This document shows, piece by piece, positions 8,563-17,223 of a stretch of 64,000 nucleotides of DNA. Numbering within the stretch: position 1 is the first letter of the stretch; every line of letters starts with the position of its first letter. The notes below the pieces were generated by a model. It worked only from the letters and a program-made list of their open reading frames with translations, did not search any database and was not told where the DNA came from. Source of the stretch: Desulfosporosinus sp049943955 (GTDB lineage Bacteria > Bacillota > Desulfitobacteriia > Desulfitobacteriales > Desulfitobacteriaceae); assembly GCF_049943955.1 (NCBI RefSeq), contig NZ_JBNFTW010000011.1, positions 1-64,000 on the forward strand, read 5' to 3'. The translations under genes and the position numbers were made by a program.

Positions 8563-9087
8563 TTATCCTATAGGTAGACATTTTAAGCAGTTATCTGACT
8601 CATTTACAATTTCCCATAGATTAGAATTTACAACTATTCCTTTTACATCATCTGGAATCATATGCATCATATCAATGAATAAAGTGCCATTCTTTTTGAT
8701 GAGTCTGTGTAATTCTTTTAAGACTACATTTGGATCCTGAACCATATGAAACATATCTATCGCAATTATTATATCTGCAATGTTGGCATCTATTCTATTT
8801 ATATTCTTAACAAGGACAGGCTCAACATTTTTTAGTTGATACTTATCGATTTTCCTTTTAACAGCTTCAAGTGCCATATCATAAATATCAACAGCATAAA
8901 CTTTTCCATTATCTCCAATCAATTCAGAGACTTTTTTCGTATAACCTCCAGAACCACATCCATAATCGATGACAATGTCTCCCTTTTTTATGCCGAATTT
9001 ATCACATTCTTCATTAATAGGCGAAGTGATGTCTCTTTCTTCTAACATGGATATCATACGCTCAACAGTGAACTCTTTATTATTCAT
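8563..9087 (-). CDS. Class I SAM-dependent methyltransferase
   Basis: About 174 residues. Motif I is VIDYGCGSGGYT, followed by the acidic end of strand 2 (AVDIYD) and a motif IV-like IIAIDMFHM. The substrate is unknown; the length fits small-molecule methyltransferases. The start at 9087 (MNNKEF) follows a GGGGG tract; an in-frame TTG sits just upstream. It lies 80 bp downstream of the Rrf2 gene in the same direction, with a 6-bp palindrome AGATAT-ATA-ATATCT at 9115-9129 between them. Confidence 0.82.
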   Translation of the reverse strand: MNNKEFTVERMISMLEERDITSPINEECDKFGIKKGDIVIDYGCGSGGYTKKVSELIGDNGKVYAVDIYDMALEAVKRKIDKYQLKNVEPVLVKNINRIDANIADIIIAIDMFHMVQDPNVVLKELHRLIKKNGTLFIDMMHMIPDDVKGIVVNSNLWEIVNESDNCLKCLPIG

Positions 9088-9166
9088 AAATTCAACCCCC
9101 AATATATATATTTAAGATATATAATATCTATAATATACTCAGCAAAAAATAGTTAAAGGCGATTTC

Positions 9167-9559
9167 TTAAAAATTATCTTCTTTTGCAATTTCGTAGAGC
9201 TTCTTATCTTCTAAGTATTTTTCCATCAAACTCTCGGCTTCGATCATAACTTTATGAATTGAGCAATTGCTTTCTTGAAATTCGCATTTGAAAAAAGCGC
9301 TATTTCCTTCAATTGCCAAGATTATGTCCAAAAAAGAAATATCTTCTCTTTTTTTACTTAGGATATAGCCGCCCTTTACACCTGAAGATGACTCAATTAA
9401 ATCTGCCTTAACTAACTGAGTTAAGATTTTCGAAAGATATGTAGTTGATACTTTAAAGTGATCAGCAAGCTTTTGTACACTTAGTTTTTCACTTTGTTTA
9501 TGCTCCATCATGTAAACAATCGTATGTAAAGCGTAGTTTGTTGCTTTCGAATATTTCAA
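9167..9559 (-). CDS. Rrf2-family transcriptional regulator
   Basis: 130 residues with the Rrf2 winged helix (SVQKLADHFKVSTTYLSKIL, then SSGVKGGYIL). Of the three cysteines that bind the [2Fe-2S] cluster in IscR-type members, two are present (FKCEFQESNCSIH) and the third position is not, so it may sense by another ligand or bind an incomplete cluster. A palindrome TATATC-GCA-GATATA (9573-9587) lies 14 bp before the start codon and could be its operator. The methyltransferase gene follows. Confidence 0.85.
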   Translation of the reverse strand: MKYSKATNYALHTIVYMMEHKQSEKLSVQKLADHFKVSTTYLSKILTQLVKADLIESSSGVKGGYILSKKREDISFLDIILAIEGNSAFFKCEFQESNCSIHKVMIEAESLMEKYLEDKKLYEIAKEDNF

Positions 9560-9759
9560 AAGGCAGCCTCCCTATATCGCAGATATAACATATCCATAAT
9601 ATAGGTCTTTTTTACATAATTGTCAACCTATCAATTTATATTTAATTCCCTCACCCAATTGTTTCCGCAACTTATGTACTCCCCCATGAGTACTGCCATA
9701 CATAGAACGATTAATGACAATACCGGAATGAGTTGTCCAGATTGGACAATGTACCTAAC

Positions 9760-10311
9760 TTACAAATCCACCGGGATTGGCTGATGTCCAGTATAAGGCA
9801 AAAACTTTGTGAGAAGGTCTGACGTCTTAATCTTTAAACTAGAAGTATTAACACAAGGATGACATCCCACATATTCGCTCTGCAAAACATCCTTATCAAT
9901 AAGCAATTGTACAGATTGACTTATGTCATTCACAAGGCCTAATACACTAACTGATCCCGGTTTGATATTCAATAGTTTTTCCATATCTTCCGCCTCGGCA
10001 AACGATAATCTGGATGAATCAATCTGTCTGGATAAATCCTTTGTCCTAAACTTCTTTCGGCCTGGCATCATTAGCAGATAAAAGCTTGTTCTTTGTGAGT
10101 TGCAAAGAAACAAATTTTTACATATTTCAATACCCAATAGTTTTTCAACCTCATCACACAACTCAATGGATGGGGTTTCATCATGGTCGAGCCTGAAATA
10201 TGGAATATCGAGTATTTCCAATAAATCGTAAATATCCATTTCCTTTTTTGCCCGGTTTGCTTTGTCCGGTTTGGTCTTATAAATCGTGTGATCTATATTA
10301 ATATTTTGCAT
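9760..10311 (-). CDS. ProXp-ala/PrdX-like prolyl-tRNA editing protein (YbaK fold)
   Basis: 183 residues. The C-terminal motif VGCHPCVNTSSLKIKTSDLL and the ending FLPYTGHQP match the free-standing aminoacyl-tRNA deacylases of the ProXp-ala group, which clear Ala-tRNA(Pro). The conserved K/H-containing YbaK core is visible (FYLLMMPGRKKFRTKDLSRQ). It acts in the cytoplasm on mischarged tRNA. It stands alone between unrelated genes. Confidence 0.82.
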   Translation of the reverse strand: MQNINIDHTIYKTKPDKANRAKKEMDIYDLLEILDIPYFRLDHDETPSIELCDEVEKLLGIEICKNLFLCNSQRTSFYLLMMPGRKKFRTKDLSRQIDSSRLSFAEAEDMEKLLNIKPGSVSVLGLVNDISQSVQLLIDKDVLQSEYVGCHPCVNTSSLKIKTSDLLTKFLPYTGHQPIPVDL

Positions 10312-10382
10312 GGTTTACCTCCTGTTTTCTATCTACGCCTAACCAGCAGAAAGGAGTGCGCATAGGTATATAACATCTATGA

Positions 10383-10414
10383 TAATGTCGGGATGCTGAA
10401 GCATCCCGACATTA
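10383..10414. repeat. Perfect 15-bp palindrome
   Basis: Arms 10383-10397 and 10400-10414 are exact inverses with a 2-base centre (TAATGTCGGGATGCT left arm). There is no adjoining T run. It lies between the 3' end of the aminotransferase and the 5' end of the ProXp gene, both on the minus strand. It could be a REP-like element, an mRNA-end protector or an operator. Confidence 0.5.
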
Positions 10415-10619
10415 CTTACCGATCATATCCTAATATTTCCGCTGCTAACTGCTTTGGCTGCCCAAAAGCTTATCTTGCCTTGCCGTTGAAGGAGATGATT
10501 TTTTTACCATATTATAACACATTATCAGCGGAGCTATAAAGAGCAAGATGTCTGCCTTAATGCAGATTTATAGTTTTGCAAGCCATAGCGCCAATTTGTA
10601 TGATCTGTATTTAACTCTT
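10415..10619. other. Short intergenic stretch after the alanine-type aminotransferase
   Basis: Together with the palindrome at 10383 this makes a 300-bp gap between the aminotransferase stop and the ProXp start. I see no ORF with a ribosome site and no other clear structure. Confidence 0.4.
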
Positions 10620-11837
10620 TTAGGCCTGCCGATACCCATCCAGAAAATCGCCTAGGCGGTCACAGGCAATTTTTAATTCCTCAATTTTGGGCAAATATAC
10701 GATACGGAAATGATCAGGCATGAGCCAGTTGAATCCACGCCCATGAACCATGAGGATGTGTTTTTCATGAAGAAAGTCCAGGACAAATTTTTCATCATCA
10801 GTGATATGGAACCGTTTGGTATCAATCCGGGGGAAGACATAGAAAGCAGCTTTAGGTTTTACCGCCTGAAGACCAGGAATATTGTTTAAAGCATTGACTA
10901 TATATTCACGCTGCTCATAGATCCGTCCTCCGGGCAAAAGAGTGTCGTCGCATTTATGGATGTCAGAAAGGGCTGACTTAATGACGTACTGCGATTGTAC
11001 GTTTGAACACAACCGCATTGATGACAGAATGTTTAACCCGGCAATATAACCGCGGGCATGTGACTTGTCTCCGCTTAAGCACATCCATCCGCAGCGGAAT
11101 CCGGCGATCTTATGGGATTTTGAAAGGCCGTTCAGAGTTACAACAAATAAATCCGGAGCCAATGAAGCAATAGATGTGTGCTGAAAGCCGTCCATCATAA
11201 GACGGTCATATATTTCGTCAGAGAAAATAATAAGACCATGCTGCCGGGCAAGTTCTACAATCTGTTCCAATATTTCGGCTGGATAGACCGCACCGGTCGG
11301 ATTGTTCGGATTGATAATAACAATGCCTTTCGTTTTAGGGGTTATTTTTCTGCTTAAATCTTGTATATCCGGATACCATTCGGATTGCTCATCACAGATG
11401 TAATGGACGGCTTTTCCGCCCGCCAATGTGACGGCCGCCGTCCACAGCGGATAATCGGGCGCAGGAACGAGAATCTCATCTCCGTTATCGAGAAGGCCCT
11501 GCATAGCCATCACAATTAATTCGCTGACACCATTGCCGGTATAGACATCATCTACCCCAACATGGGGTATTTTTTTAAATTCACAGTAATTTACAATTGC
11601 TTCGCGAGCTGAGAGAATACCCTTTGAGTCCGAATATCCTTCAGCATTATGCAGATTTTCAGTCATCTCATAAATTATTTCTCCCGGAGCATCAAACCCA
11701 AATGGAGCAGGGTTGCCGATATTTAAACGCAAAATATCGATACCTTGACTACGCATGCGCTCCGCTTCCTCAAGCACAGGCCCACGGACATCATAACAGA
11801 CATAATCTAGTTTCTTTGACATATTGAATGTTCTCAT
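10620..11837 (-). CDS. alaA: Alanine-type (AlaA-like) class I aminotransferase
   Basis: 405 residues, normal length. It shows the N-terminal RLNIGNPAPFGFDAP, the NPNNPTGAVYP motif, SDEIYDRL and the PLP lysine in LNGLSKSHKIAGFRCGW, followed by the substrate-binding Arg in HFRIVYLP. These are typical of AlaA-type enzymes that interconvert pyruvate plus glutamate with alanine plus 2-oxoglutarate; an aspartate-like specificity cannot be excluded. A T-box leader with an apparent GCU (Ala) specifier precedes it and supports a role in alanine supply. The start at 11837 has an AGAGTGA site. Confidence 0.82.
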   Translation of the reverse strand: MRTFNMSKKLDYVCYDVRGPVLEEAERMRSQGIDILRLNIGNPAPFGFDAPGEIIYEMTENLHNAEGYSDSKGILSAREAIVNYCEFKKIPHVGVDDVYTGNGVSELIVMAMQGLLDNGDEILVPAPDYPLWTAAVTLAGGKAVHYICDEQSEWYPDIQDLSRKITPKTKGIVIINPNNPTGAVYPAEILEQIVELARQHGLIIFSDEIYDRLMMDGFQHTSIASLAPDLFVVTLNGLSKSHKIAGFRCGWMCLSGDKSHARGYIAGLNILSSMRLCSNVQSQYVIKSALSDIHKCDDTLLPGGRIYEQREYIVNALNNIPGLQAVKPKAAFYVFPRIDTKRFHITDDEKFVLDFLHEKHILMVHGRGFNWLMPDHFRIVYLPKIEELKIACDRLGDFLDGYRQA

Positions 11838-11916
11838 AACAAATCACTCTTTCACAATATTTTTCGCAATCACCTAATGGATCGATGCATTTACGTTTAT
11901 GATACTAAAGCCCAAA

Positions 11917-12180
11917 ATAAAAAGCCCTAAGCTGTTTTAATCAGCTTAGGGCGAAATAGCATATCCGTGTTACCACCTAAATTCAGAGGTTACTCTGCAC
12001 TCTGTCGGCACAAAATGCCGCTTCCGTTATAACGGTCGGAACTCCGGTAAAGCTTACTGGATAAATATCATTCGGCTAAACAGCTCGGAAATGGCTTCCC
12101 CGTTTTCTTCACGAAGATTTTCACCAACCATCTTCTCTCTGCGCATATTTAAACAGGTACTATTTTTCGTCACAGCTTTG
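11917..12180 (-). promoter_or_regulatory. T-box riboswitch, apparent Ala specifier (GCU), with terminator
   Basis: On the minus strand the leader begins TGACGAAAAATAGTA (stem I base with the AGUA S-turn). It continues through AGAGAGAAG and GGTGAAAATCTTC apical features, reaches the T-box GGTGGTAACACGG (11965-11978) and ends in an 11-bp terminator (11924-11934/11942-11952) with a T tract. Pairing the segment after AGUA with its 3' partner leaves GCU (12051-12053) in the specifier position. The UGGU of the T-box bulge fits an ACCA-ended tRNA. Uncharged tRNA-Ala should allow read-through into alaA. The specifier assignment is inferred by hand folding. Confidence 0.85.
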
Positions 12181-12231
12181 TGTATTTAATTTTTGCCATT
12201 ATAGTTCATGCGTTTAAAAAAGTCAATACAA

Positions 12232-12756
12232 TCAATAGTTTTTATCAGCGTAACCGACCCAGCCCTCTTCTTTAACTAGGGTTTTGTCAAACTCGCCTAC
12301 TTTAAAATCTATTTCTTCTGACTGGTCTGATGAAGTTACAATAATCTTATCGTTATCAATGTCAATGGTTATTGAAGTGTCTTTGCCTGCATAGTTCTCA
12401 AAAAGATATTCGATCTTATCCTTTGGTAATTCGATAGCAAACATGCCGCAATTGTACATGTTCTGTCTGAATATCCTTGCAAAATTTTCAGCAATCACTA
12501 CATTGATTCCATTGACTTCAAAAGCCCAAGGAGCATGTTCTCTGGAAGAGCCACAACCAAAATTAGCCCTTGACACAATGACTGCTTTGTCCTTGACATC
12601 TTCTTTATTTTTAAATCCGGTAAGAGACAAATCCTCTAATAAATAAGGTTTTAAGGCCTCTTTAGTGATTTCAGTAAGGTACTTTGCTGGAATTATTTCA
12701 TCGGTATTGATATCACATCGATCCAAGAATAGGACTTTTCCGCTAAATTGTTTCAT
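12232..12756 (-). CDS. leuD: 3-isopropylmalate dehydratase-type small subunit (LeuD2/homoaconitase-like)
   Basis: About 174 residues. It carries DRCDINTDEIIPAKYL and the swivel-domain motif NFGCGSSREHAPWAF. It pairs with the large subunit encoded 15 bp upstream. The start at 12756 (MKQFSG) is chosen because GGAGG lies five bases before it; an in-frame ATG four codons earlier overlaps that site. The enzyme isomerises isopropylmalate in leucine synthesis, but the group also contains homoaconitase and dimethylmalate dehydratase subunits, so specificity is open. Confidence 0.8.
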   Translation of the reverse strand: MKQFSGKVLFLDRCDINTDEIIPAKYLTEITKEALKPYLLEDLSLTGFKNKEDVKDKAVIVSRANFGCGSSREHAPWAFEVNGINVVIAENFARIFRQNMYNCGMFAIELPKDKIEYLFENYAGKDTSITIDIDNDKIIVTSSDQSEEIDFKVGEFDKTLVKEEGWVGYADKNY

Positions 12757-12771
12757 TGTTCCCTCCATTAC

Positions 12772-14058
12772 TCACGCTTTACATAATTGTGAATTTGTTA
12801 TTTTTCCTTCGAGCGCTGAAGCCGCAGCTGTAGCAGGGCTCATTAGATGAACGGTACCGCCCTTGCCCATTCTGCCATTAAAGTTTCGATTGGTCGTCGA
12901 AGCACAGACCTCACCATCAGCAAGAACCCCATTGCTCATGCCAAGACATGCACCACAGGTTGGGTTTGTAACACAAAAACCAGCGTTTTGGAAAATCTCA
13001 ATTAATCCTTCTTTTAAGGCCATCGAATAAATAGCCGGAGTTGCAGGGCTTACAACGGCACGCACGTCATCACTGATTTTTTTGTCCTTAAGAATACTTG
13101 CAGCAATTCTCAGATCTTCGATACGGCCATTGGTGCAGCTTCCTATATAAACCTGATCAATTTTCGTCTCTGACATTTCCTTAACGGTTTTTACTTGGTC
13201 CGGTTTGTAACCAAACGTAACCATCGGTTCTAAAGTCGTAACATCATATTCATAGATTTTTTCATAAGAAGCATCCTCATCAGAAACCCATTTGGTGTAT
13301 TCTTTCAAGGCGTCTTCCTTCGTTTTAAATTCGTCTTTTATGAATTCCCACAAATACTCGACAGTTGTCATATCCGGGTAACAAATGCCACAAGTGCCTC
13401 CGGCTTCAATGGCCATATTACAGAGGGTCATACGTGATTCCATGGACATGGCATTGATGACCGGTCCTGTAAATTCTATGACCATGTTTGTAGCACCGTT
13501 TACGGTCAATTCTTTAATAAGAAAAAGTATTAAGTCTTTGGCATAAACGCCGGGCTTTAAAGTACCCTTAAGCACAAATTTAATGGTCTTCGGAAAGTGG
13601 AATGCACAAACACCCTTAAGAATTCCTACTTCCAAGTCGGTCGTACCGACACCTGCAGCAAAAGCTCCAAAGGCCCCATGAGTACAGGTGTGTGAATCCC
13701 CCATAATCACAGTATAACCAGGTCTTACGAATCCCTTTTCCGGAAATATGGCATGACAAACACCATTTCTTCCGATGTCAAAAAAGTCTTTGATACCATG
13801 CCTTTTAGCCCAATCCCGCAGTATCTTTCCCTGTTCAGCCGTTTTAGAATCTTTGGCGGGTGTTACATGGTCTATGACTGCTTTAATTTTTGTTGGGTCA
13901 AAGACTCTGTCCATTCCCCTTGCCATAAGATCCGTGATGGCAATCGGCGTGGTAATTTCATGACAAAACACCCTATCCAATTTTAAAACATGCGTATCTG
14001 GAAAAGGCATGTTTACCCTGTGTGCATCAAATATTTTCTCTGCTATTGTTTTACCCAT
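12772..14058 (-). CDS. leuC: 3-isopropylmalate dehydratase-type large subunit (LeuC2/HacA-like)
   Basis: About 428 residues, aconitase superfamily. The [4Fe-4S] cysteines are in YIGSCTNGR and TNPTCGACLG, with the active-site loop VIMGDSHTCTHGAFGAFAAGVGTTD. It forms a heterodimer with the adjacent small subunit. The start at 14058 (MGKTIAEK) has AAGGAG six bases upstream, favoured over an in-frame ATG seven codons earlier. No leuA or leuB lies nearby, so the usual leucine context is missing and dimethylmalate or homoaconitate remain possible substrates. Confidence 0.82.
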   Translation of the reverse strand: MGKTIAEKIFDAHRVNMPFPDTHVLKLDRVFCHEITTPIAITDLMARGMDRVFDPTKIKAVIDHVTPAKDSKTAEQGKILRDWAKRHGIKDFFDIGRNGVCHAIFPEKGFVRPGYTVIMGDSHTCTHGAFGAFAAGVGTTDLEVGILKGVCAFHFPKTIKFVLKGTLKPGVYAKDLILFLIKELTVNGATNMVIEFTGPVINAMSMESRMTLCNMAIEAGGTCGICYPDMTTVEYLWEFIKDEFKTKEDALKEYTKWVSDEDASYEKIYEYDVTTLEPMVTFGYKPDQVKTVKEMSETKIDQVYIGSCTNGRIEDLRIAASILKDKKISDDVRAVVSPATPAIYSMALKEGLIEIFQNAGFCVTNPTCGACLGMSNGVLADGEVCASTTNRNFNGRMGKGGTVHLMSPATAAASALEGKITNSQLCKA

Positions 14059-14079
14059 TTTCTTCTCCTTGTTTTTCAT

Positions 14080-14525
14080 AATCTAAAATTGACTGGTTGT
14101 ATCAAATTCATATACTCATTTTACAACAAATTGTTATAGTATAAAAGTCAAATTTTGCTTTCTGTTTATAAAGAACTATTTTACAATTGTACATTTCATA
14201 GAAGTCCACTACTCGATATTTTCAATAGGCAACGGTTACTGTCACATTAAAGACCAAATACAGCAATGTATAATGTTAGTATTGCCGTAGTAATCTGAGA
14301 ACAATCTCCCAAACTCCTGGAAAAGAAATGGGGAGCATCGCTCACTACTTTAAAAAGTAGTTTTGCTACACTCCCGCGCCACACAAGACTCGGCACTTAA
14401 CCTCATGGATATCGTCAACATTGAGCGTTTTAGCCGATTTTTCATTCAGTCAACCTAGTTAACTGATTCTAAACTTTCAGCTCAACCAGCCCATCAAGCT
14501 TCGAAAATGCCATCTATTGTGTCTG
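14080..14525. other. Intergenic region with possible gene remnant
   Basis: I see no intact gene. A minus-strand open stretch near 14375-14445 reads SAKTLNVDDIHEVKCRV before a stop and could be the tail of a lost gene. A small 8-bp hairpin (14344-14361) followed by four T on the plus strand lies beside it. Neither can be named. Confidence 0.3.
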
Positions 14526-16103
14526 CTATTTTTTGTCCTTTGCCTGTTCATCGACAACGTTCTGTATTTCCTCTGTTGGGAATGCGCTAGCACTTCCCCA
14601 GAAGTAGAAAATAACTGCTCCTATCATCGCGACAACTTGATCCATGGGATATTTTATTATGTCTTTGCCTCCGAACTTAGAGCTCCCAAGGTAGCTGATG
14701 GCGATCATGAATAACATATAAACCACAAGCCAGATGCCAGCTTTAATATGCTTACTAATATTTATCCGTAAATCAGGCCGAACTACCAGAAAACCGACAA
14801 ATAGTATGAGACCAAAGAGATTGGCAAGCATTACAACAGAATCGGTTGACCAACCACTCCAATAGATGATCATAGTGCTAACGATAAAAGCAATACCAGC
14901 CACAAAGCTGAAGCCTTTAAGAACAAAAGGACGGTGAAGTCCGGGAGCAGTTCGACGAAGGGCTACGAGGCTAATTGGGCCAATCATATACGTGAAGACA
15001 ACTGCTCCAGATACAACTCCGACTAATTTTCCCCACGAAGGGAAAGGGGCTGTCCAAACCAAGGCTAGCACAATAGTCAGCCAGAGAGCAGGCCGTGGAA
15101 CCCCTGATTTAGCATGTACTTTCTTAAATACTTTCCACCAGAAACCATTTTCCGACTGAGCCATGATCAAGCGTGAGGTGGTCCCCATGTAAATGTTACC
15201 AGTCCCGGCAGGAGAGATAACCGCATCTGCAAAGAGGATTGCGGCGAGCCAGTTAAAGTTAAGAAGCATAGCTAACTGGGCAAAAGGAGAACGAAAATTA
15301 ATATGCCCCCAACCTTTAGCCAGTTCACTCGCAGGTAAAGCCCCAATAAAGACAGTTTGTAAAAGAATGTATAAAATGATACCTAAGCCAATCGCGAGAC
15401 CAATCGCTAAAGGGACATCACGCTGAGGATTTTTAGCTTCTCCAGCCATTACAACTGCTTGCCGAAAGCCAAAATACGAGAAAATAATCCCACCGGAAGA
15501 AATAGCTGTAAACACTCCTGGTACGCCAAAGGGAGCAAAACCACCCGCTGCCATATTCCCAGCATGGAACTGGGTTAAAAGGACAATGACAGTTAAAGCA
15601 GGAGTTAGGAATTTTAAAGCGGTTATGATGGTATTACTTTTAGCAAAAGCCTTTGCACTAAGATAATTGAGGAAGAAAAATATGACGATTAAAATTGCTG
15701 CTAAACACCATCCGACAGCCGTCATCGCACCTGCAGTATTATTATAAAGAGATGGCACATAATAACTAGCATACTGAACAACCGCTTCTGCTTCGATGGC
15801 AATAACCGTTGAATCTGCAAGTATGAGGGCAAAAGCCATCATGTAGCTGACGAAACTTCCATGGGAGTACTGGCAATAACGTACAAGTCCCCCGGATTCG
15901 GGAAGCATGGCACCTAATTCGGCATACACTAAGGCGATAAACATAACCGCGATACCACCGCCAAGCCAAGCGAAAATTGCGGATGGGCCAGCGAGATTAC
16001 CCGCCTTCTGCGCAGCGTACAACCATCCGGAACCGATTATGGCCCCCAATCCCATCATTGTTAAATCAAGCAAACCAAGTTCTCGTTTTAGCCCTTGCCT
16101 CAT
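14526..16103 (-). CDS. APC-superfamily amino acid permease (YveA/aspartate symporter-like)
   Basis: 525 residues with about fourteen hydrophobic segments. The first helix carries GLGAIIGSGWLYAA, the unwound GSG motif that binds the amino acid backbone in the APC fold. Later helices show SPAGTGNIYMGTTSRL and GEAKNPQRDVPLAI, as in the YveA-like group. The likely role is proton-coupled amino acid uptake; the exact substrate is not readable. It lies upstream of leuCD in the same direction but about 450 bp away, so it is probably a separate unit. Confidence 0.82.
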   Translation of the reverse strand: MRQGLKRELGLLDLTMMGLGAIIGSGWLYAAQKAGNLAGPSAIFAWLGGGIAVMFIALVYAELGAMLPESGGLVRYCQYSHGSFVSYMMAFALILADSTVIAIEAEAVVQYASYYVPSLYNNTAGAMTAVGWCLAAILIVIFFFLNYLSAKAFAKSNTIITALKFLTPALTVIVLLTQFHAGNMAAGGFAPFGVPGVFTAISSGGIIFSYFGFRQAVVMAGEAKNPQRDVPLAIGLAIGLGIILYILLQTVFIGALPASELAKGWGHINFRSPFAQLAMLLNFNWLAAILFADAVISPAGTGNIYMGTTSRLIMAQSENGFWWKVFKKVHAKSGVPRPALWLTIVLALVWTAPFPSWGKLVGVVSGAVVFTYMIGPISLVALRRTAPGLHRPFVLKGFSFVAGIAFIVSTMIIYWSGWSTDSVVMLANLFGLILFVGFLVVRPDLRINISKHIKAGIWLVVYMLFMIAISYLGSSKFGGKDIIKYPMDQVVAMIGAVIFYFWGSASAFPTEEIQNVVDEQAKDKK

Positions 16104-16939
16104 ACAGCCGCTTTGTCCTGATTTTTACGGACAAAGCAATTCACCTCTTTTCTCTCTACTTTAATTTCAATAAAAGTTTAATTATGATGAAATACTTTTA
16201 ATGATTTAAAACTATTATACAACTGAAATCAAAAACAAAGAAATATGTTCGTAATTATATTTTTTTATAGTTATTAATAGTTTAAATTTTAATTATAATT
16301 CAAATGATGGCAATTAATATTCCATACAATGGGTTTATATCAAATTTTAGCAAAGACATAGTTCGAAATAGATTATAATTTTAAGAATCTTATATATAAC
16401 ACGATGTGTTTTGCAATTTTAATTACAATACAAAGTAATTATTTGGATATATTTAGATTGGACACCTACAAAAGATATCATTAGTTATTTAATAATTAAA
16501 TTGACTATCAAAAAAAACCTAAACTATAGAACAATTGTCGCCACAAAATACATGTATTTGCCTGAATTAACAATCCCTTTTGCTCAAGAAATTTTACATA
16601 TTTCTTTCTGTGAATATCTCGCCCATTTTTTTCTCCCTCTTCTAATTCAAAGAAATATAGATATCTATTTCGGTATTCTCCATATCACCATCACCTTGAT
16701 ATTCTTGTTTGGGTACAGCAAAGAAACCTCGATACAATCGTACCAGGGATCAGGCATCAAAAAATAACTTAGAATTAAGTAAATGAAAGAACAATGCAGA
16801 TTTAATACGCATAACTAATTATGATAAAAGTACGCCTGAAAAATAAGCTTGTTAGGAGTATTTTCACTGTATTTACTCCAATATGGTGCTATATATTCTG
16901 GAATTAAAGGATTAATATTATTAACAGTTGAATAAACAA
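16104..16939. other. Long AT-rich intergenic region
   Basis: This region lies between the permease start and the c-di-AMP riboswitch. It is very AT-rich and must hold the divergent promoters of both units. Open stretches here (for example 16501-16767 on the plus strand) lack ribosome sites and familiar protein features, so I do not call a gene. Confidence 0.5.
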
Positions 16940-17075
16940 TCGCTGAATTCTCAGGAAGCGGGGGAACCATAAACGGGCTATTGATTAGCCCAATGGGGTG
17001 AATCACAGAATGTGACGGGTTATTTCTTTCGACCCGAACCCGGCAGCTAACCTCGTAGGCGTTGAAAGGGGGATG
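16940..17075 (+). promoter_or_regulatory. c-di-AMP riboswitch (ydaO-yuaA class)
   Basis: The conserved blocks are all present in order: TCGCTGAATTC, GCGGGGGAACCA (16958-16969), GGGGTGAATC (16995-17004), GACCCGAACCCGGCAGCTAA (17031-17050) and CCTCGTAGGCGTTG. These are the hallmark segments of the ydaO/yuaA RNA. It precedes kup, a usual target: high c-di-AMP signals high K+ and switches uptake off. A terminator follows at 17120. Confidence 0.95.
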
Positions 17076-17079
17076 AAAA

Positions 17080-17145
17080 ACAAACCATACGAATTGGTTT
17101 GTTTAAAACTTTTAACACTAACCCCAAACAGGGGTTTTTCTTTTG
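17080..17145 (+). terminator. Riboswitch expression platform: hairpin and terminator
   Basis: A hairpin ACAAACCA/TGGTTTGT (17080-17102) is followed by the terminator AACCCC/GGGGTT (17120-17125/17131-17136) and a T tract to 17139. Its place between the c-di-AMP aptamer and kup indicates termination when ligand is bound. Confidence 0.8.
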
Positions 17146-17223
17146 TTAAGGAGCAGGCTAATGTTCCGCAATATTAATTTGTAAAATATAGCTAAACTAT
17201 AAAGTGATATGAAGGGATACATA

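Noticed and set aside
16501..16767. 88-residue open frame on the plus strand
   Set aside because: AT-rich, no ribosome site, no recognisable protein features; likely chance.
16815..17006. 63-residue frame on the minus strand
   Set aside because: It is the reverse strand of the c-di-AMP aptamer.
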